A stretch of DNA of 64,000 nucleotides from assembly GCF_001884135.1 (NCBI RefSeq), contig NZ_MAOC01000007.1, positions 248,001 to 312,000 of the forward strand. The letters are read 5' to 3'. The position numbers and the translations under genes are program-made. Source of the stretch: Bacillus nitratireducens (GTDB lineage: Bacteria > Bacillota > Bacilli > Bacillales > Bacillaceae_G). Below are positions 27,438 to 39,158 of the stretch, in pieces. Positions within the stretch are counted from its first letter, which is position 1. Each line of letters starts with the position of its first letter. Under the pieces are notes generated by a model. That model was not told the origin of the DNA. It saw only the letters and a list, made by a program, of their open reading frames with translations, and made no database searches.

Positions 27438-28415
27438 TTAGAAGTTCATTACTTTGTTAACAGCTTCAACAATATCTTTATGGTTTGGTAACCATACGCT
27501 CTCAGCTTGAGAGAATGGGAATACTGTATCAGCAGCTGCAACACGTACAACTGGAGCTTCTAAGTTTAAGATTGCACGGTCGTTAATTTCCGCTACAACG
27601 TTAGCTGCAATACCAGCTTGTTTTTGAGCTTCTTGAACTACAACTACGCGGCCTGTTTTTTCAACAGAAGCGATGATTGTTTCGATATCTAATGGTTGAA
27701 CTGTACGTAAGTCAACAACCTCTAAAGAGATACCTTCTTTTTCAAGTTCTTCAGCAGCTTTTAATGCAGCATGAACCATAGCACCGTAAGCGATAACAGA
27801 TACATCTGTACCTTCACGTTTGATATCAGCTTTACCTAAATCAATTGTGTAATCGCCTTCTGGTACATCTTGACGGAATGAACGGTACAATTTCATATGC
27901 TCTAAGTAGATAACTGGATCGTTGTCACGAATCGCAGAGATTAAAAGACCTTTTGCATCGTATGGAGTAGATGGAATAACAACTTTTAGACCAGGTTGTT
28001 GAGCCACTAATCCTTCTAAGCTATCAGCATGTAGTTCAGGAGTATGAACGCCACCACCGAATGGAGAACGAATTGTTACTGGAGCAGTCCAACGTCCACC
28101 AGAACGGTAACGCATACGAGCTAATTGACCAGAAACTGAATCCATTACTTCATAAATGAAACCGAAGAATTGGATTTCTGGAACTGGACGGAAACCTTCT
28201 AATGCAAGTCCAACTGCAAGTCCACCAATACCAGACTCTGCAAGTGGAGTATCCATTACACGATCTTCACCGAATTCAGCTTGTAAACCTTCAGTAGCAC
28301 GGAATACACCGCCGTTTACACCAACGTCTTCACCAAACACAAGTACGTTAGGGTCATTTTTCATTTCAACGCGTAAAGCATCAGTGATTGCTTGAATCAT
28401 TGTCATTTGAGCCAT
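27438..28415 (-). CDS. pdhB: Pyruvate dehydrogenase E1 beta subunit
   Basis: Together with PdhA it forms the thiamine-diphosphate enzyme that decarboxylates pyruvate and acetylates lipoamide. The 325-residue chain has the transketolase-like beta fold. It shows [16 protein letters not shown] near 25, [36 protein letters not shown] and the C-terminal domain beginning [10 protein letters not shown]. It begins 3 bases after pdhA ends. Complete. Confidence 0.97.
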   Translation of the reverse strand: MAQMTMIQAITDALRVEMKNDPNVLVFGEDVGVNGGVFRATEGLQAEFGEDRVMDTPLAESGIGGLAVGLALEGFRPVPEIQFFGFIYEVMDSVSGQLARMRYRSGGRWTAPVTIRSPFGGGVHTPELHADSLEGLVAQQPGLKVVIPSTPYDAKGLLISAIRDNDPVIYLEHMKLYRSFRQDVPEGDYTIDLGKADIKREGTDVSVIAYGAMVHAALKAAEELEKEGISLEVVDLRTVQPLDIETIIASVEKTGRVVVVQEAQKQAGIAANVVAEINDRAILNLEAPVVRVAAADTVFPFSQAESVWLPNHKDIVEAVNKVMNF

Positions 28416-28418
28416 GGC

Positions 28419-29591
<1,173 letters not shown>

Positions 29592-29718
29592 CTAGACTGA
29601 AAACGCAACAATGTAAACCAACAAATTTGTCTGTCGGTTGAGAATAATTTTGTGTACCTAACAATCTGTACTAATGTTTTTTCAAAAACATATTAATACA
29701 ATCTTGATCACGTTTTTT

Positions 29719-29748
29719 AGTTTACAACTATTCTAATTACGATGTCAA
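29719..29748 (-). promoter_or_regulatory. Predicted pdhA promoter
   Basis: On the minus strand TTGACA (29743-29748), an 18-base spacer and TAAACT (29719-29724). This gives a leader of about 178 bases containing a small ATGTTTTT/AAAAACAT hairpin. The rest of the 500-base gap between pdhA and the small gene at 30048 shows no other gene. Confidence 0.6.
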
Positions 29749-29975
29749 TTACTTTGAATACGTTTTTTTATAAATAATATGCAGGTTTCCTCCACACAAA
29801 CGTGTTTTTATTTTTCACATCTGTATTAGTAGGCATTAACCTACTGTTATATTATTCCCTTTTTAACTTATTTTTTCTCTTAGAATAATATGTAAACGAT
29901 TTAATTCTCTTTAGTTTTTCTCTCTTCTCAATAAAATTATACAAACACTTCTTCCTTTTATAGGTAAATACCTAT

Positions 29976-30003
29976 ACATTTCTGACCATTCTTCCATACA
30001 TTA
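29976..30003 (+). promoter_or_regulatory. Candidate SigK promoter for the YjcZ-like gene
   Basis: CATACATTA (29995-30003) fits CATANNNTA, with AC 17 bases upstream. It would start transcription about 35 bases before the coding sequence. Weak motif; supported by the sporulation-type product. Confidence 0.4.
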
Positions 30004-30047
30004 TTGTAACCGCAGTATTAGCGGGAAATGATAAAGGAGGTCATCTC

Positions 30048-30197
30048 ATGTACGGATACTCATATTGCTATCCAACAACTTGCTCATATCCTTCCTACGG
30101 TTATGGCGGTTCTTGTGGCGGATCTGGACGCGGATTTGCATTAATCGTTGTGTTGTTTATCCTTTTAATTATTGTTGGTGCTGCTTGCATTCGCTAA
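30048..30197 (+). CDS. YjcZ-family sporulation micro-protein
   Basis: A 49-residue protein with a Tyr/Gly/Ser/Cys-rich N-terminal half ([17 protein letters not shown]) and a C-terminal hydrophobic helix [20 protein letters not shown]. This is the plan of the YjcZ-type small sporulation proteins of Bacillus. The start has an excellent ribosome-binding site (AAAGGAGGTCATCTC). A terminator follows at about 30228. Likely made in the mother cell or spore surface; that is inference from family and the candidate SigK promoter. Confidence 0.75.
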   Translation: MYGYSYCYPTTCSYPSYGYGGSCGGSGRGFALIVVLFILLIIVGAACIR

Positions 30198-30227
30198 TGT
30201 AAAATGAAACAACTATGGAAAGAAACG

Positions 30228-30250
30228 GACGGCTTTGCCGTCTTTTCTTT
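30228..30250 (+). terminator. Terminator of the YjcZ-like gene
   Basis: GACGGC TTT GCCGTC followed by TTTTCTTTTT. Confidence 0.85.
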
Positions 30251-30360
30251 TTATTATATAACTTATCTATAGAAGATTTGTTTCCACGTAGCTCTTCCTT
30301 ACTTGCCGATGACTTTTTTTATCTCCTTTGGTAGACTAAAGAAGAAAGGAGAGATTACAT

Positions 30361-30915
30361 ATGCTTACAATGAATGAGGTAATTCGTGAAGGAAATCCGA
30401 TTTTGCGTGACGTCGCAGAAGAGGTCTCCTTACCTGCTAGCGAGGAAGATACAAATACCCTTAAAGAAATGATTGAGTTTGTAATAAATAGCCAGGACCC
30501 TGAAATGGCTGAAAAATATAATTTACGCCCCGGAATCGGATTAGCAGCTCCGCAAATTGGTATTTCAAAGAAAATGATTGCGGTTCATGTAACTGATACG
30601 AACGGTACGTTATATAGCTACGCATTATTTAATCCAAAAATCATTAGTCATTCTGTTGAACGTACATATTTACAAAATGGTGAAGGTTGTCTATCTGTAG
30701 ACCGTGAAGTACCTGGTTATGTCCCTCGTTACACAAGAATTACAGTAAAAGCAACAACTATTAACGGTGAAGACGTAAAACTACGATTAAAAGGTTTACC
30801 AGCAATTGTATTCCAACATGAAATAGACCATTTAAACGGTGTTATGTTCTATGATCATATTAATAAAGACAATCCATTTGCGGCTCCCGATGATTCAAAA
30901 CCTCTAGAGCGATAA
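30361..30915 (+). CDS. def: Peptide deformylase
   Basis: Removes the N-formyl group from nascent proteins; a metal hydrolase of 184 residues. The three deformylase motifs are intact: [10 protein letters not shown] near 58, EGCLSV near 109 (Cys metal ligand) and QHEIDHLNG near 154 (two His ligands and catalytic Glu). The insertion after the first motif and the C-terminal extension are those of the type 2 Gram-positive enzyme, corresponding to B. subtilis YkrB (DefB). It stands alone between pdh and ykrA, with a shared terminator. Confidence 0.95.
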   Translation: MLTMNEVIREGNPILRDVAEEVSLPASEEDTNTLKEMIEFVINSQDPEMAEKYNLRPGIGLAAPQIGISKKMIAVHVTDTNGTLYSYALFNPKIISHSVERTYLQNGEGCLSVDREVPGYVPRYTRITVKATTINGEDVKLRLKGLPAIVFQHEIDHLNGVMFYDHINKDNPFAAPDDSKPLER

Positions 30916-30917
30916 TA

Positions 30918-30953
30918 ATAAAAAGGCGGAAGTTAACCTTCCGCCTTTTTATT
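30918..30953. terminator. Bidirectional def terminator
   Basis: AAAAAGGCGGAAG / CTTCCGCCTTTTT around TTAAC, with T-runs on both sides; the minus-strand HAD gene ends 25 bases later. Confidence 0.9.
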
Positions 30954-30977
30954 ATCTGAAATGGGTTCCATATTCAC

Positions 30978-31751
30978 TTATAACAATCCAGCCCATTTTA
31001 ATCCATGATATATACCGTCTTCACTTACATCGTTTGTCACATAATTTGCAAGCTTTTTCAAGTCATCATGACCATTTCCCATCACAATACCTGTGCCTAC
31101 TGCTTCAATCATTTCTAAATCGTTTAAGCCATCCCCAAATGCATACACTTGTTCACGGTTAAATCCTAATTTTTCAATGAACTTCTCAATTCCTTTTGCC
31201 TTAGAACCACCATTTGGAATGATGTCCATTGAATACGCATGCCAACGAATAAAATGAAAATCCGGATACTGATTAATAAACTTTTCCTCTTCATTTACTT
31301 CACAGAAAAGAAGCGTTTGATAAATATCACGTTTCTCATAAAAATCAGGTTCATATGCCGGATGATCAAATTGTAAGCTTCCAAAACCTTCTTTTACATA
31401 ATCATGATATTCCACTGACGCTCTCATCTCTTGATGGTCAAGATATACAAGTGGATATCCTTCTTGTTTTGCAAACTGGGTAAACTTATGTAGAGCCGCT
31501 GGATGTAACGGATTATTAAATATTGTCTCACCTTCAAATACAACGTACTGTCCATTAAAACTAACATAATTATGTATATTGAGTTCCTTACGAATATCTT
31601 CAAACATAAATGGCGCACGCCCTGTCGCAATCGCTACGTGCACACCTTTTTCTTGTAAATCTTTTACTGCATCACGTGTAGATTGCGGAATTTTTTTATC
31701 ATGATCTAATAATGTTCCATCAATATCAAAAAAGACAATTTTATCATTCAT
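30978..31751 (-). CDS. ykrA: Cof-type HAD phosphatase (YkrA)
   Basis: A 257-residue haloacid-dehalogenase phosphatase of the Cof (C2B cap) type. Motif I is FFDIDGTLLD (nucleophile Asp), motif II IATGRAP, a lysine in GGSKAKGIEKF, and motif IV AFGDGLNDLEMIE. Such enzymes hydrolyse small phosphorylated metabolites; the substrate here is unknown. Position beside def matches B. subtilis ykrA. Its upstream region holds a CcpN-like/extended minus-10 box (31818-31828) and a cre-like sequence, so carbon regulation is possible. Confidence 0.9.
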   Translation of the reverse strand: MNDKIVFFDIDGTLLDHDKKIPQSTRDAVKDLQEKGVHVAIATGRAPFMFEDIRKELNIHNYVSFNGQYVVFEGETIFNNPLHPAALHKFTQFAKQEGYPLVYLDHQEMRASVEYHDYVKEGFGSLQFDHPAYEPDFYEKRDIYQTLLFCEVNEEEKFINQYPDFHFIRWHAYSMDIIPNGGSKAKGIEKFIEKLGFNREQVYAFGDGLNDLEMIEAVGTGIVMGNGHDDLKKLANYVTNDVSEDGIYHGLKWAGLL

Positions 31752-32109
31752 TTGTCAAAATCCTTTCTGGCACTCTATATTCCTATTTTGATTATCACTT
31801 TTCAAATTTCAAAAAAAAGTATAACATATTAAACATCTGTGAAGAAAGCGTTCACTTTCTGACCTTATTTATGAAATGTGCATATAATATTAGTAAAAAA
31901 ATGTGGATACTTGTTCGGATGAATTTTCTTTTCTATTCTTCCTCATACTATATCTATAACTAACGGCTACTAATCGTTACTACAGGATAACTTACACTAT
32001 ACTAAAAAGAACAAGATTCACTATTCACTTCTAATCTTCTTTCTTGTACGGGAGACGGAGTTATCATTAGTAACATGCATGTTTAAAATAAGGAAAGGAA
32101 GGAGTAATC
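31752..32109. other. Divergent intergenic region upstream of ykrA
   Basis: 358 bases without a recognised gene. On the minus strand TATGTTATACT (31818-31828) matches the CcpN consensus but equally an extended minus-10 (TG-T-TATACT) for ykrA. About 20 bases further upstream, AGTGAACGCTTTCT resembles a cre site with mismatches at its ends. On the plus side TATACT near 31999 may drive the small peptide gene that follows. Confidence 0.4.
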
Positions 32110-32181
32110 ATGCTGAAGAAGCTGAAGAAAAAGCTCAAGCGTTATTTAAACGATTTAGTCCGCAAGAAGACAATCGCTTAA
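32110..32181 (+). CDS. Possible 23-residue basic peptide
   Basis: A short frame starting MLKKLKKKLKRYLNDLVRKK and ending TIA, with about half of its residues Lys or Arg and leucines at helical spacing, so it would be a cationic amphipathic helix. It is preceded by a very good ribosome-binding site (GGAAGGAG, 6 bases) and followed within 6 bases by a short GC-rich hairpin with a T-run. This makes it look like a true mini-gene rather than chance. It lies ahead of rpoY. I recognise no family; alternatives are a leader peptide or a membrane-active or RNA-binding peptide. Confidence 0.5.
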   Translation: MLKKLKKKLKRYLNDLVRKKTIA

Positions 32182-32186
32182 ATTGT

Positions 32187-32206
32187 GCCCATTTCGGGCT
32201 TTTTCT
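32187..32206 (+). terminator. Weak terminator after the 23-residue peptide
   Basis: GCCC ATTTC GGGC followed by TTTTTCTT. The stem is only 4-5 bp, so partial read-through into rpoY is possible. Confidence 0.5.
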
Positions 32207-32299
32207 TCATTCTCGTTCGAAAAAACATGAAAATCATGACTGTTTGCTTTATAATAAGTAACAGATAATGCAAAACATAGACAAGGAGAGGTTTTCCCA

Positions 32300-32512
32300 A
32301 TGATTTTTAAAGTATTTTATCAAGAAAAATTAACTGAGGTCCCAGTACGTGAAAATACAAAAGTTTTATATTTAGAGGCTACGTCTCAAAAGGATGTTCG
32401 TAAAAAATTAAATAAGTTCGCATATAATATCGAGTTCGTTCAGTCTGTTACTGGTGCTCATCTTGAATATGAAAAACAAAACGCTGATTTAATATTAGCG
32501 GAGATCGTATAG
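32300..32512 (+). CDS. rpoY: RNA polymerase epsilon subunit
   Basis: A 70-residue accessory subunit of Firmicutes RNA polymerase (formerly YkzG). The N-terminus [19 protein letters not shown] and the middle [23 protein letters not shown] are the family signature; the fold resembles the phage protein Gp2. It may protect or modulate the polymerase; loss has mild effects in B. subtilis. It precedes rnjA by 4 bases, the same operon as in B. subtilis. Good ribosome-binding site (AAGGAGAGG). Confidence 0.95.
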   Translation: MIFKVFYQEKLTEVPVRENTKVLYLEATSQKDVRKKLNKFAYNIEFVQSVTGAHLEYEKQNADLILAEIV

Positions 32513-32516
32513 TCAT

Positions 32517-34184
32517 ATGAAATTCCTAAAAAATGATCAAGCTGCCGTTTTTGCCCTTGGTGGTCTTGGTGAAATCGGTAAAAATACATATGCTGTTCAA
32601 TTTCAAGATGAAATTATTATAATTGACGCTGGAATTAAATTTCCAGAAGACGAACTCCTCGGGATCGATTATGTAATACCAGATTACACTTATTTTGTGC
32701 GAAACGAAGATAAAATTAAAGGGTTATTCATTACACATGGTCACGAAGATCATATTGGTGGAATTCCTTATCTATTACGTCAAGTAAACATTCCAATTTA
32801 CGGCGGAAAATTAGCAATTGCCCTAATAAAAAACAAATTAGAAGAGCACGGATTACTTCGTAAAGCAAAACTTTATGAAATTCAAGAAGATGATGTTATT
32901 AAATTTAAAAAGACATCTGTTTCCTTCTTCCGTACAACTCACAGTATTCCAGATTCATACGGAGTTGTTGTGAAAACACCTCAAGGACAAGTCGTTCATA
33001 CAGGTGATTTCAAATTCGATTTCACACCAGTCGGTGAGCCAGCAGATTTAACAAAAATGGCTGAAATTGGAAAAGACGGTGTACTTTGTCTCTTATCTGA
33101 TAGTACAAACAGTGAAGTACCAAACTTTACGATGTCTGAGCGCCGTGTTGGTGATAGTATTCAAGATATATTCCGCAAAGTAGAAGGTCGTATTATATTC
33201 GCAACCTTTGCATCGAATATCCATCGCTTACAACAAGTTGTTGAGGCCGCTGTTGAAAATAATCGTAAAGTAGCTGTATTTGGTCGAAGTATGGAAGCAG
33301 CTATTGAAATCGGGCAAAACCTTGGTTATATCCGATGTCCAAAGGATACATTCATAGACACATCTCAGCTAAACCGCCTACCAGCTAATAAAGTTGTTAT
33401 TTTATGTACAGGTAGTCAAGGGGAGCCTATGGCAGCACTTTCACGTATTGCCAATGGTACACATCGTCAAATTCAAATTATCCCTGGCGATACAGTCGTT
33501 TTCTCTTCTTCACCAATCCCAGGCAATACAATTAGTGTAAGTCGTACAATTAACATGTTGTACCGTGCTGGCGCTGATGTAATCCATGGTAAACTCTCAA
33601 ATATTCATACGAGTGGACACGGTGGACAAGAAGAACAAAAGTTAATGTTACGTCTTATTAAGCCGAAATATTTCATGCCAATTCATGGTGAGTATCGTAT
33701 GCAGCGTATGCATATGAAATTAGCTAATGATTGTGGTATTCCAGAAGAAAATTGTTTCATTATGGATAATGGAGATGTTCTTGCTTTACGTTCTGATGAA
33801 GCAAGCGTAGCTGGGAAAATCCCATCTGGCTCTGTCTATATCGATGGAAATGGTATTGGAGATATCGGGAATATCGTATTACGTGATCGTCGCATTCTTT
33901 CTGAAGAAGGACTTGTTATTGTAGTTGTAAGCATTGATATGAAAGAATTTAAAGTTGCAGCAGGACCTGATATCATCTCGCGTGGTTTCGTTTATATGCG
34001 TGAAAGCAGCGATTTAATCAACGATGCTCAAACATTAATTACAACACATTTAGAAAAAGTAATGGAGCGAAAAACAACACAATGGTCTGAAATTAAAAAT
34101 GAGATTACAGACACATTAGCACCATTCCTATACGAAAAAACGAAACGCCGTCCAATGATTTTACCAATCATTATGGAAATATAA
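32517..34184 (+). CDS. rnjA: Ribonuclease J1
   Basis: A 555-residue beta-CASP metallo-beta-lactamase ribonuclease with 5'-3' exonuclease and endonuclease activity, a main enzyme of RNA turnover in Bacillus. The metal-binding motif is [10 protein letters not shown] near 75. Further motifs are [16 protein letters not shown], and SGHGGQEE near 370, with [12 protein letters not shown] in the third core histidine region; the C-terminal domain follows. It is translationally linked to rpoY. In B. subtilis the SR1P peptide promotes the GapA-RNase J1 interaction, and sr1p-like genes lie in this same window. Confidence 0.97.
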   Translation: MKFLKNDQAAVFALGGLGEIGKNTYAVQFQDEIIIIDAGIKFPEDELLGIDYVIPDYTYFVRNEDKIKGLFITHGHEDHIGGIPYLLRQVNIPIYGGKLAIALIKNKLEEHGLLRKAKLYEIQEDDVIKFKKTSVSFFRTTHSIPDSYGVVVKTPQGQVVHTGDFKFDFTPVGEPADLTKMAEIGKDGVLCLLSDSTNSEVPNFTMSERRVGDSIQDIFRKVEGRIIFATFASNIHRLQQVVEAAVENNRKVAVFGRSMEAAIEIGQNLGYIRCPKDTFIDTSQLNRLPANKVVILCTGSQGEPMAALSRIANGTHRQIQIIPGDTVVFSSSPIPGNTISVSRTINMLYRAGADVIHGKLSNIHTSGHGGQEEQKLMLRLIKPKYFMPIHGEYRMQRMHMKLANDCGIPEENCFIMDNGDVLALRSDEASVAGKIPSGSVYIDGNGIGDIGNIVLRDRRILSEEGLVIVVVSIDMKEFKVAAGPDIISRGFVYMRESSDLINDAQTLITTHLEKVMERKTTQWSEIKNEITDTLAPFLYEKTKRRPMILPIIMEI

Positions 34185-34185
34185 G

Positions 34186-34218
34186 AAAAGGACAATGCCT
34201 CCTCGGCATTGTCCTTTT
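34186..34218. terminator. Bidirectional rnjA/ktrC terminator
   Basis: A perfect 14-bp stem AAAAGGACAATGCC / GGCATTGTCCTTTT with loop TCCTC between convergent genes. Confidence 0.92.
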
Positions 34219-34221
34219 CTC

Positions 34222-34887
34222 TTATCTTAAAAAATGCTTAAAACGATCTACTTCATCGTCATGACCAATTACAATTAATATATCTCCCGCTTGAATGTTT
34301 TCTGTAGCTCGAGGAGATACGATAACTTCTTTTCCACGTTTAATTGCTACAATGTTCAAACCAAACTTCGCACGAATGTCTAATTCAATTAAAGAGTGTC
34401 CATCGATTTTTTTATTTGCAATAATCTCTACAATACTATGCTCATCTGAAAGCTCTAGGTAATCTAACACATTACTTGATGCAATATTATTTGCAATCCT
34501 TTTTCCCATATCTCGTTCTGGATGCACAATATGATCGGCCCCTATTTTACTTAACACTTTTTCATGGTAGTCATTTTGGGCTTTCACAGTAATATTTTTC
34601 ACACCTAATTCTTTCAAAATTAACGTTGTTAAAATACTTGAATTTAAATTATCTCCAATAGCAACGACTACATGATCAAAATTGCGAATACCAAGACTTT
34701 TTAATACCATCTCATCTGTTGAATCTGCAATTACGGCATGCGAAGCTATATTTGCAAACTCATTAATTTTATCTTCGTCTGAATCAATTGCCATTACTTC
34801 CATACCTAATTGAGCGAGTTCACGGCAAATACTTCCACCGAAACGCCCAAGCCCAATGACAGCAAATTCTTTCTCTTTTTCGCCCAC
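34222..34887 (-). CDS. ktrC: Potassium channel regulatory subunit KtrC
   Basis: A 221-residue cytosolic regulator that gates a KtrD-type potassium channel. It has an N-terminal RCK domain with the nucleotide-binding loop VIGLGRFGGS and DSDEDK at the end of the second strand. The C-terminal RCK_C domain shows IDGHSLIELDIRAKFG and ends ILIVIGHDDEVDRF. In B. subtilis KtrC binds ATP/ADP and c-di-AMP; the latter binds RCK_C. The start is GTG behind GGAGG. The channel partner gene is not in this window. Confidence 0.92.
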   Translation of the reverse strand: MGEKEKEFAVIGLGRFGGSICRELAQLGMEVMAIDSDEDKINEFANIASHAVIADSTDEMVLKSLGIRNFDHVVVAIGDNLNSSILTTLILKELGVKNITVKAQNDYHEKVLSKIGADHIVHPERDMGKRIANNIASSNVLDYLELSDEHSIVEIIANKKIDGHSLIELDIRAKFGLNIVAIKRGKEVIVSPRATENIQAGDILIVIGHDDEVDRFKHFLR

Positions 34888-34970
34888 AGGAATTCCTCCA
34901 ATAATATCAAATACTATGTACTTTTATTGTAACATACTTTAGTTTTGCTACAAAAACCTGTATAAAACTC

Positions 34971-35837
34971 TTATTTTTGTTTTTGCATATAAAAATACTG
35001 TTGTAAATAAAATGCGATACTGAAAATTAACATACCGAATACAAATATATTTCCAAATGAACTAAATGTTTCAAAAACGAACAATAACGTTTCTTGTCCG
35101 AAAAAAGCAAATAACAGTTGTGTAAATGCGAATAACAATGCCAATATATAATGATGTTGATGGAATAAATAATGTGTTGCGCCTAAAAAAGCTATAAACG
35201 AAACTATAAAAATCCACCAAGTTTCTAAAAACAGTTGCCAATTAGTAAATTGATATCCATTTACTAATATCGCAATAATTCCTATAACTGCCATCGTCGG
35301 CACACTCCATAATAATGCACGCCCTCTAAAGAATCGCGTACCTTTTGCATCGCCTTTTTCGTTTGCAATGTATGTTAGCACGACAGTACTTATATACAAA
35401 ACAGAAAGGATTGTTAAAACAATGATAAGCCAAAAATGTAATTCATAATATTCATGTTCTATATTCGTCACGATTGCAGCTAACATACATGGAATTAGCA
35501 TTCCCGTCCAACCATCTACTTTTCTTTCATTCCAAAATACCGTATTACCAATCCGAATTCCTAATAGCATAAAAATAATGATACCTAGCACAAATAATGC
35601 AGTCTTATTCCCTACTAAGCTCGTTGAGAAAGCAATTAATCCAATAAATAAAAAAAGAACAAATCCATTCATAATTTCTAGTACAGGTGACAAATATCTT
35701 TTCACCCATTTGTATGTTTCTTCATATTCACTATTATTCGCTAAACGATAGGCGTAAAAACTTATCCCAAAATAAACCGCCGCAATAATAACATATGCAT
35801 ATAAGACGAAACATAAAATCGCACTGCTAATTTGCAC
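34971..35837 (-). CDS. Polytopic membrane protein of unknown function
   Basis: A 288-residue protein with eight or nine hydrophobic segments and few conserved polar residues. Some features, such as the N-terminal YVIIAAVYFGISFYAYRLA and an Asn-Thr-Val-Phe-Trp motif, are faintly like CydB, subunit II of cytochrome bd oxidase. But I see no convincing signature and would not assign that role. I choose GTG at 35837, well spaced from GGTGGGG, rather than the GTG four codons earlier. It is the only gene between ktrC and the dap genes, transcribed toward ktrC. Confidence 0.7.
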   Translation of the reverse strand: MQISSAILCFVLYAYVIIAAVYFGISFYAYRLANNSEYEETYKWVKRYLSPVLEIMNGFVLFLFIGLIAFSTSLVGNKTALFVLGIIIFMLLGIRIGNTVFWNERKVDGWTGMLIPCMLAAIVTNIEHEYYELHFWLIIVLTILSVLYISTVVLTYIANEKGDAKGTRFFRGRALLWSVPTMAVIGIIAILVNGYQFTNWQLFLETWWIFIVSFIAFLGATHYLFHQHHYILALLFAFTQLLFAFFGQETLLFVFETFSSFGNIFVFGMLIFSIAFYLQQYFYMQKQK

Positions 35838-35945
35838 GTAATTCCCCACCCTTTTTTCTATGTATCACATTGATTTTACACACTTTTCATACTAAAAGTA
35901 AACATATATAGGTAGTTAAATAATTATCTTTTCTATTAGCAATAA

Positions 35946-35987
35946 TTAATAATGAGCAGTGGCTAAAAAACCCCTGCTCATTATTAA
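35946..35987. repeat. 14-bp perfect inverted repeat, unassigned
   Basis: TTAATAATGAGCAG (35946-35959) and CTGCTCATTATTAA (35974-35987) enclose 14 bases whose GG/CC ends could extend the stem. No T-run follows on either strand, so it is not a standard terminator. It lies between the ykuR stop and the membrane-protein gene. Confidence 0.6.
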
Positions 35988-36109
35988 AACGCCAAATGTA
36001 ACTTTACTCATTTGTATGAAAATGTCTAACACTAACAAATACGAAAGATATTTTCGTCTCGGAACTAAGAAGTTCCCACTCTAAACTGTTGCACAATTAG
36101 CGTGGAAGT

Positions 36110-37296
<1,187 letters not shown>

Positions 37297-37302
37297 GTTT
37301 TT

Positions 37303-38025
37303 TTATTTCCCTGGGTTTAATTGACGAAGCTCTTGTTTAATTTCAGTTTTTGCCTTTGTCTTCTCATCAATTTCTTTAATTACACGTGCTGGAGTTCCCG
37401 CAACAACTGTATATGGAGGCACATCTTCTGTTACAACAGCACCCGCTGCTACAACTGCACCTTTACCTACTGTAACACCTTCTAGAACAACTACATTTGC
37501 ACCAATTACAACATCGTCTTCAACGATAACTGGTTTTGCAGAAGGTGGCTCAATAACACCCGCAAGTACAGCACCTGCACCTACGTGACAGTTTTTACCA
37601 ACTGTTGCACGTCCACCAAGCACTGCGTTCATGTCGATCATAGTACCTTCGCCAATTACAGCACCGATATTAATTGTTGCATTCATCATGATAACAGCGT
37701 TGTCACCAATTTCAACATTGTCACGAATAATTGCGCCTGGCTCAATACGAGCTGTAATACCTTTTAAATCAAGCATTGGAATTGCAGAATTACGACGATC
37801 GTTCTCAACTACATAGTCAACAATGTTCTTGCTATTTTCATCAAGAATTGTCTTAATTTCAGACCATTCTCCGAATAATACACCAGATTTTTTATTTACA
37901 AATGCTTGTACTGTTTCAGGGAATGTTACTTCTTTTAAATCCCCTTTTATGTATACCTTTACAGGAGTTTTCTTTTCACTCTTTTGAATAAACGAAATAA
38001 TTTCGTTAGCGTCCATCATTTTCAT
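37303..38025 (-). CDS. dapH: Tetrahydrodipicolinate N-acetyltransferase
   Basis: Uses acetyl-CoA to acetylate tetrahydrodipicolinate in the acetylase branch of DAP/lysine biosynthesis. The 240-residue chain has an N-terminal helical domain, then a left-handed beta-helix built from hexapeptide repeats (for example [40 protein letters not shown]). A short helical C-terminus follows. The start has GGAGG at good spacing. It precedes ykuR on the same strand with a strong terminator in between. Confidence 0.95.
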   Translation of the reverse strand: MKMMDANEIISFIQKSEKKTPVKVYIKGDLKEVTFPETVQAFVNKKSGVLFGEWSEIKTILDENSKNIVDYVVENDRRNSAIPMLDLKGITARIEPGAIIRDNVEIGDNAVIMMNATINIGAVIGEGTMIDMNAVLGGRATVGKNCHVGAGAVLAGVIEPPSAKPVIVEDDVVIGANVVVLEGVTVGKGAVVAAGAVVTEDVPPYTVVAGTPARVIKEIDEKTKAKTEIKQELRQLNPGK

Positions 38026-38096
38026 TCTTGTTGCCTCCTAAATCCATTTATAATGTTACTCTACCAAACGATAGGGCGAGTAGCAAGACAATAATC

Positions 38097-38954
38097 TTAT
38101 TTTTCCATTTGAATTTCTTCTATAATTTCTAAAAATGCTTGCACTTGCTTCAACTGCCTTGCCGAGTCACTCGTCAATAACCATGTTTCTCTCGTTAATT
38201 GAACAGGTGTTTTATACATGTTTTCCTGCACTTCTTTTAAAACAGTCGAAGGTAAAAGAGCATAGCCTATACCATTTAAAACAAGCTGTTTGCACGTTTC
38301 AATTTGGTCAACTACAATCGTTCGCTTAGGTGGATTGGAAAATAATCCATACCACCAATTTTGTATTTGTCCATAGTAGGTCGAATCACTTTTAAATTGA
38401 ATAAAAGGTCTATTTGTTTCTTTTAACATTGAAATATCTTTTATTTCTTTATCAACTAAGTATAATTCATCTTCAAATAATTGTTGCTTCTGACCTTTAT
38501 ATTCTTGTGTCCCTCTTAATATGGCGACGTGAACGTCTCCTTCATAAAATTGCTTTTGCACTTCACTACTCCAGCCAGTAAACAGAGATATCTTCACAGA
38601 AGGATACTTATGCACAAATTTTTTCAAAACAGGTGGAAGCCAATATTGACCAATGACTGACGCAACGGCTATTTTTAGCGTACCATATGTTTCCGTTCTA
38701 AAAAGAGCCAGTTCACTTTTAATATCCTCTTCTTTTTGTAACATTTCTTTTGCATAATTTGCAACTTTTTCCCCTTCAGGTGTAATTGTCAATCCTTTTT
38801 GTGAACGAATAAAAAATTTCATTCCCCATTGTTTCTCCATAGATTGTAATCGTTGACTAAGCGCAGGTTGGGAAACAAATAAACGTTCCGCCGCTTTTCT
38901 CATATTTGATTCCTGAGCTAACACAACCATCATTTGAAAATCATCGATTTGCAA
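38097..38954 (-). CDS. ccpC: LysR-type regulator CcpC
   Basis: A 285-residue LysR-family regulator. The N-terminal winged helix has NMRKAAERLFVSQPALSQRLQSMEKQWG, and the effector domain begins GTLKIAVASVIGQYWLP. High resemblance to B. subtilis CcpC (YkuM), including IQFKSDSTYYGQIQNWW and VDQIETCKQLVLNGIGYALLPS, supports the name. CcpC responds to citrate and represses citB and citZ in minimal glucose-glutamine conditions. The start is TTG (38954) behind AGAGGGAG; earlier in-frame starts give an unusual N-terminal extension. Confidence 0.9.
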   Translation of the reverse strand: MQIDDFQMMVVLAQESNMRKAAERLFVSQPALSQRLQSMEKQWGMKFFIRSQKGLTITPEGEKVANYAKEMLQKEEDIKSELALFRTETYGTLKIAVASVIGQYWLPPVLKKFVHKYPSVKISLFTGWSSEVQKQFYEGDVHVAILRGTQEYKGQKQQLFEDELYLVDKEIKDISMLKETNRPFIQFKSDSTYYGQIQNWWYGLFSNPPKRTIVVDQIETCKQLVLNGIGYALLPSTVLKEVQENMYKTPVQLTRETWLLTSDSARQLKQVQAFLEIIEEIQMEK

Positions 38955-39158
38955 CTTTCTCCCTCTTTCCTTAGCTTCCATACACCTAATTTTAATAAGC
39001 ATTTCATCTTTAATTTAATTGAATAATTTTATACATTAGAACGGTTTGTTAGTTCAAACTTTTCTTATGTTTTATGTCTTTTTAAATATAATACATACAC
39101 AACTGATATGCACGAAAAAAAGTGACTTCTCCTTTTCTATGAAGTCACTTTTCCTATA

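Noticed and set aside
31712-31963. 83-codon plus-strand frame upstream of the small peptide
   Set aside because: It starts inside ykrA, lacks a ribosome-binding site and is rich in aromatic residues, as random AT-rich frames are.
34971-35837. Cytochrome bd subunit II identity for the membrane protein
   Set aside because: Faint likeness only, no CydB signature and no cydA neighbour.
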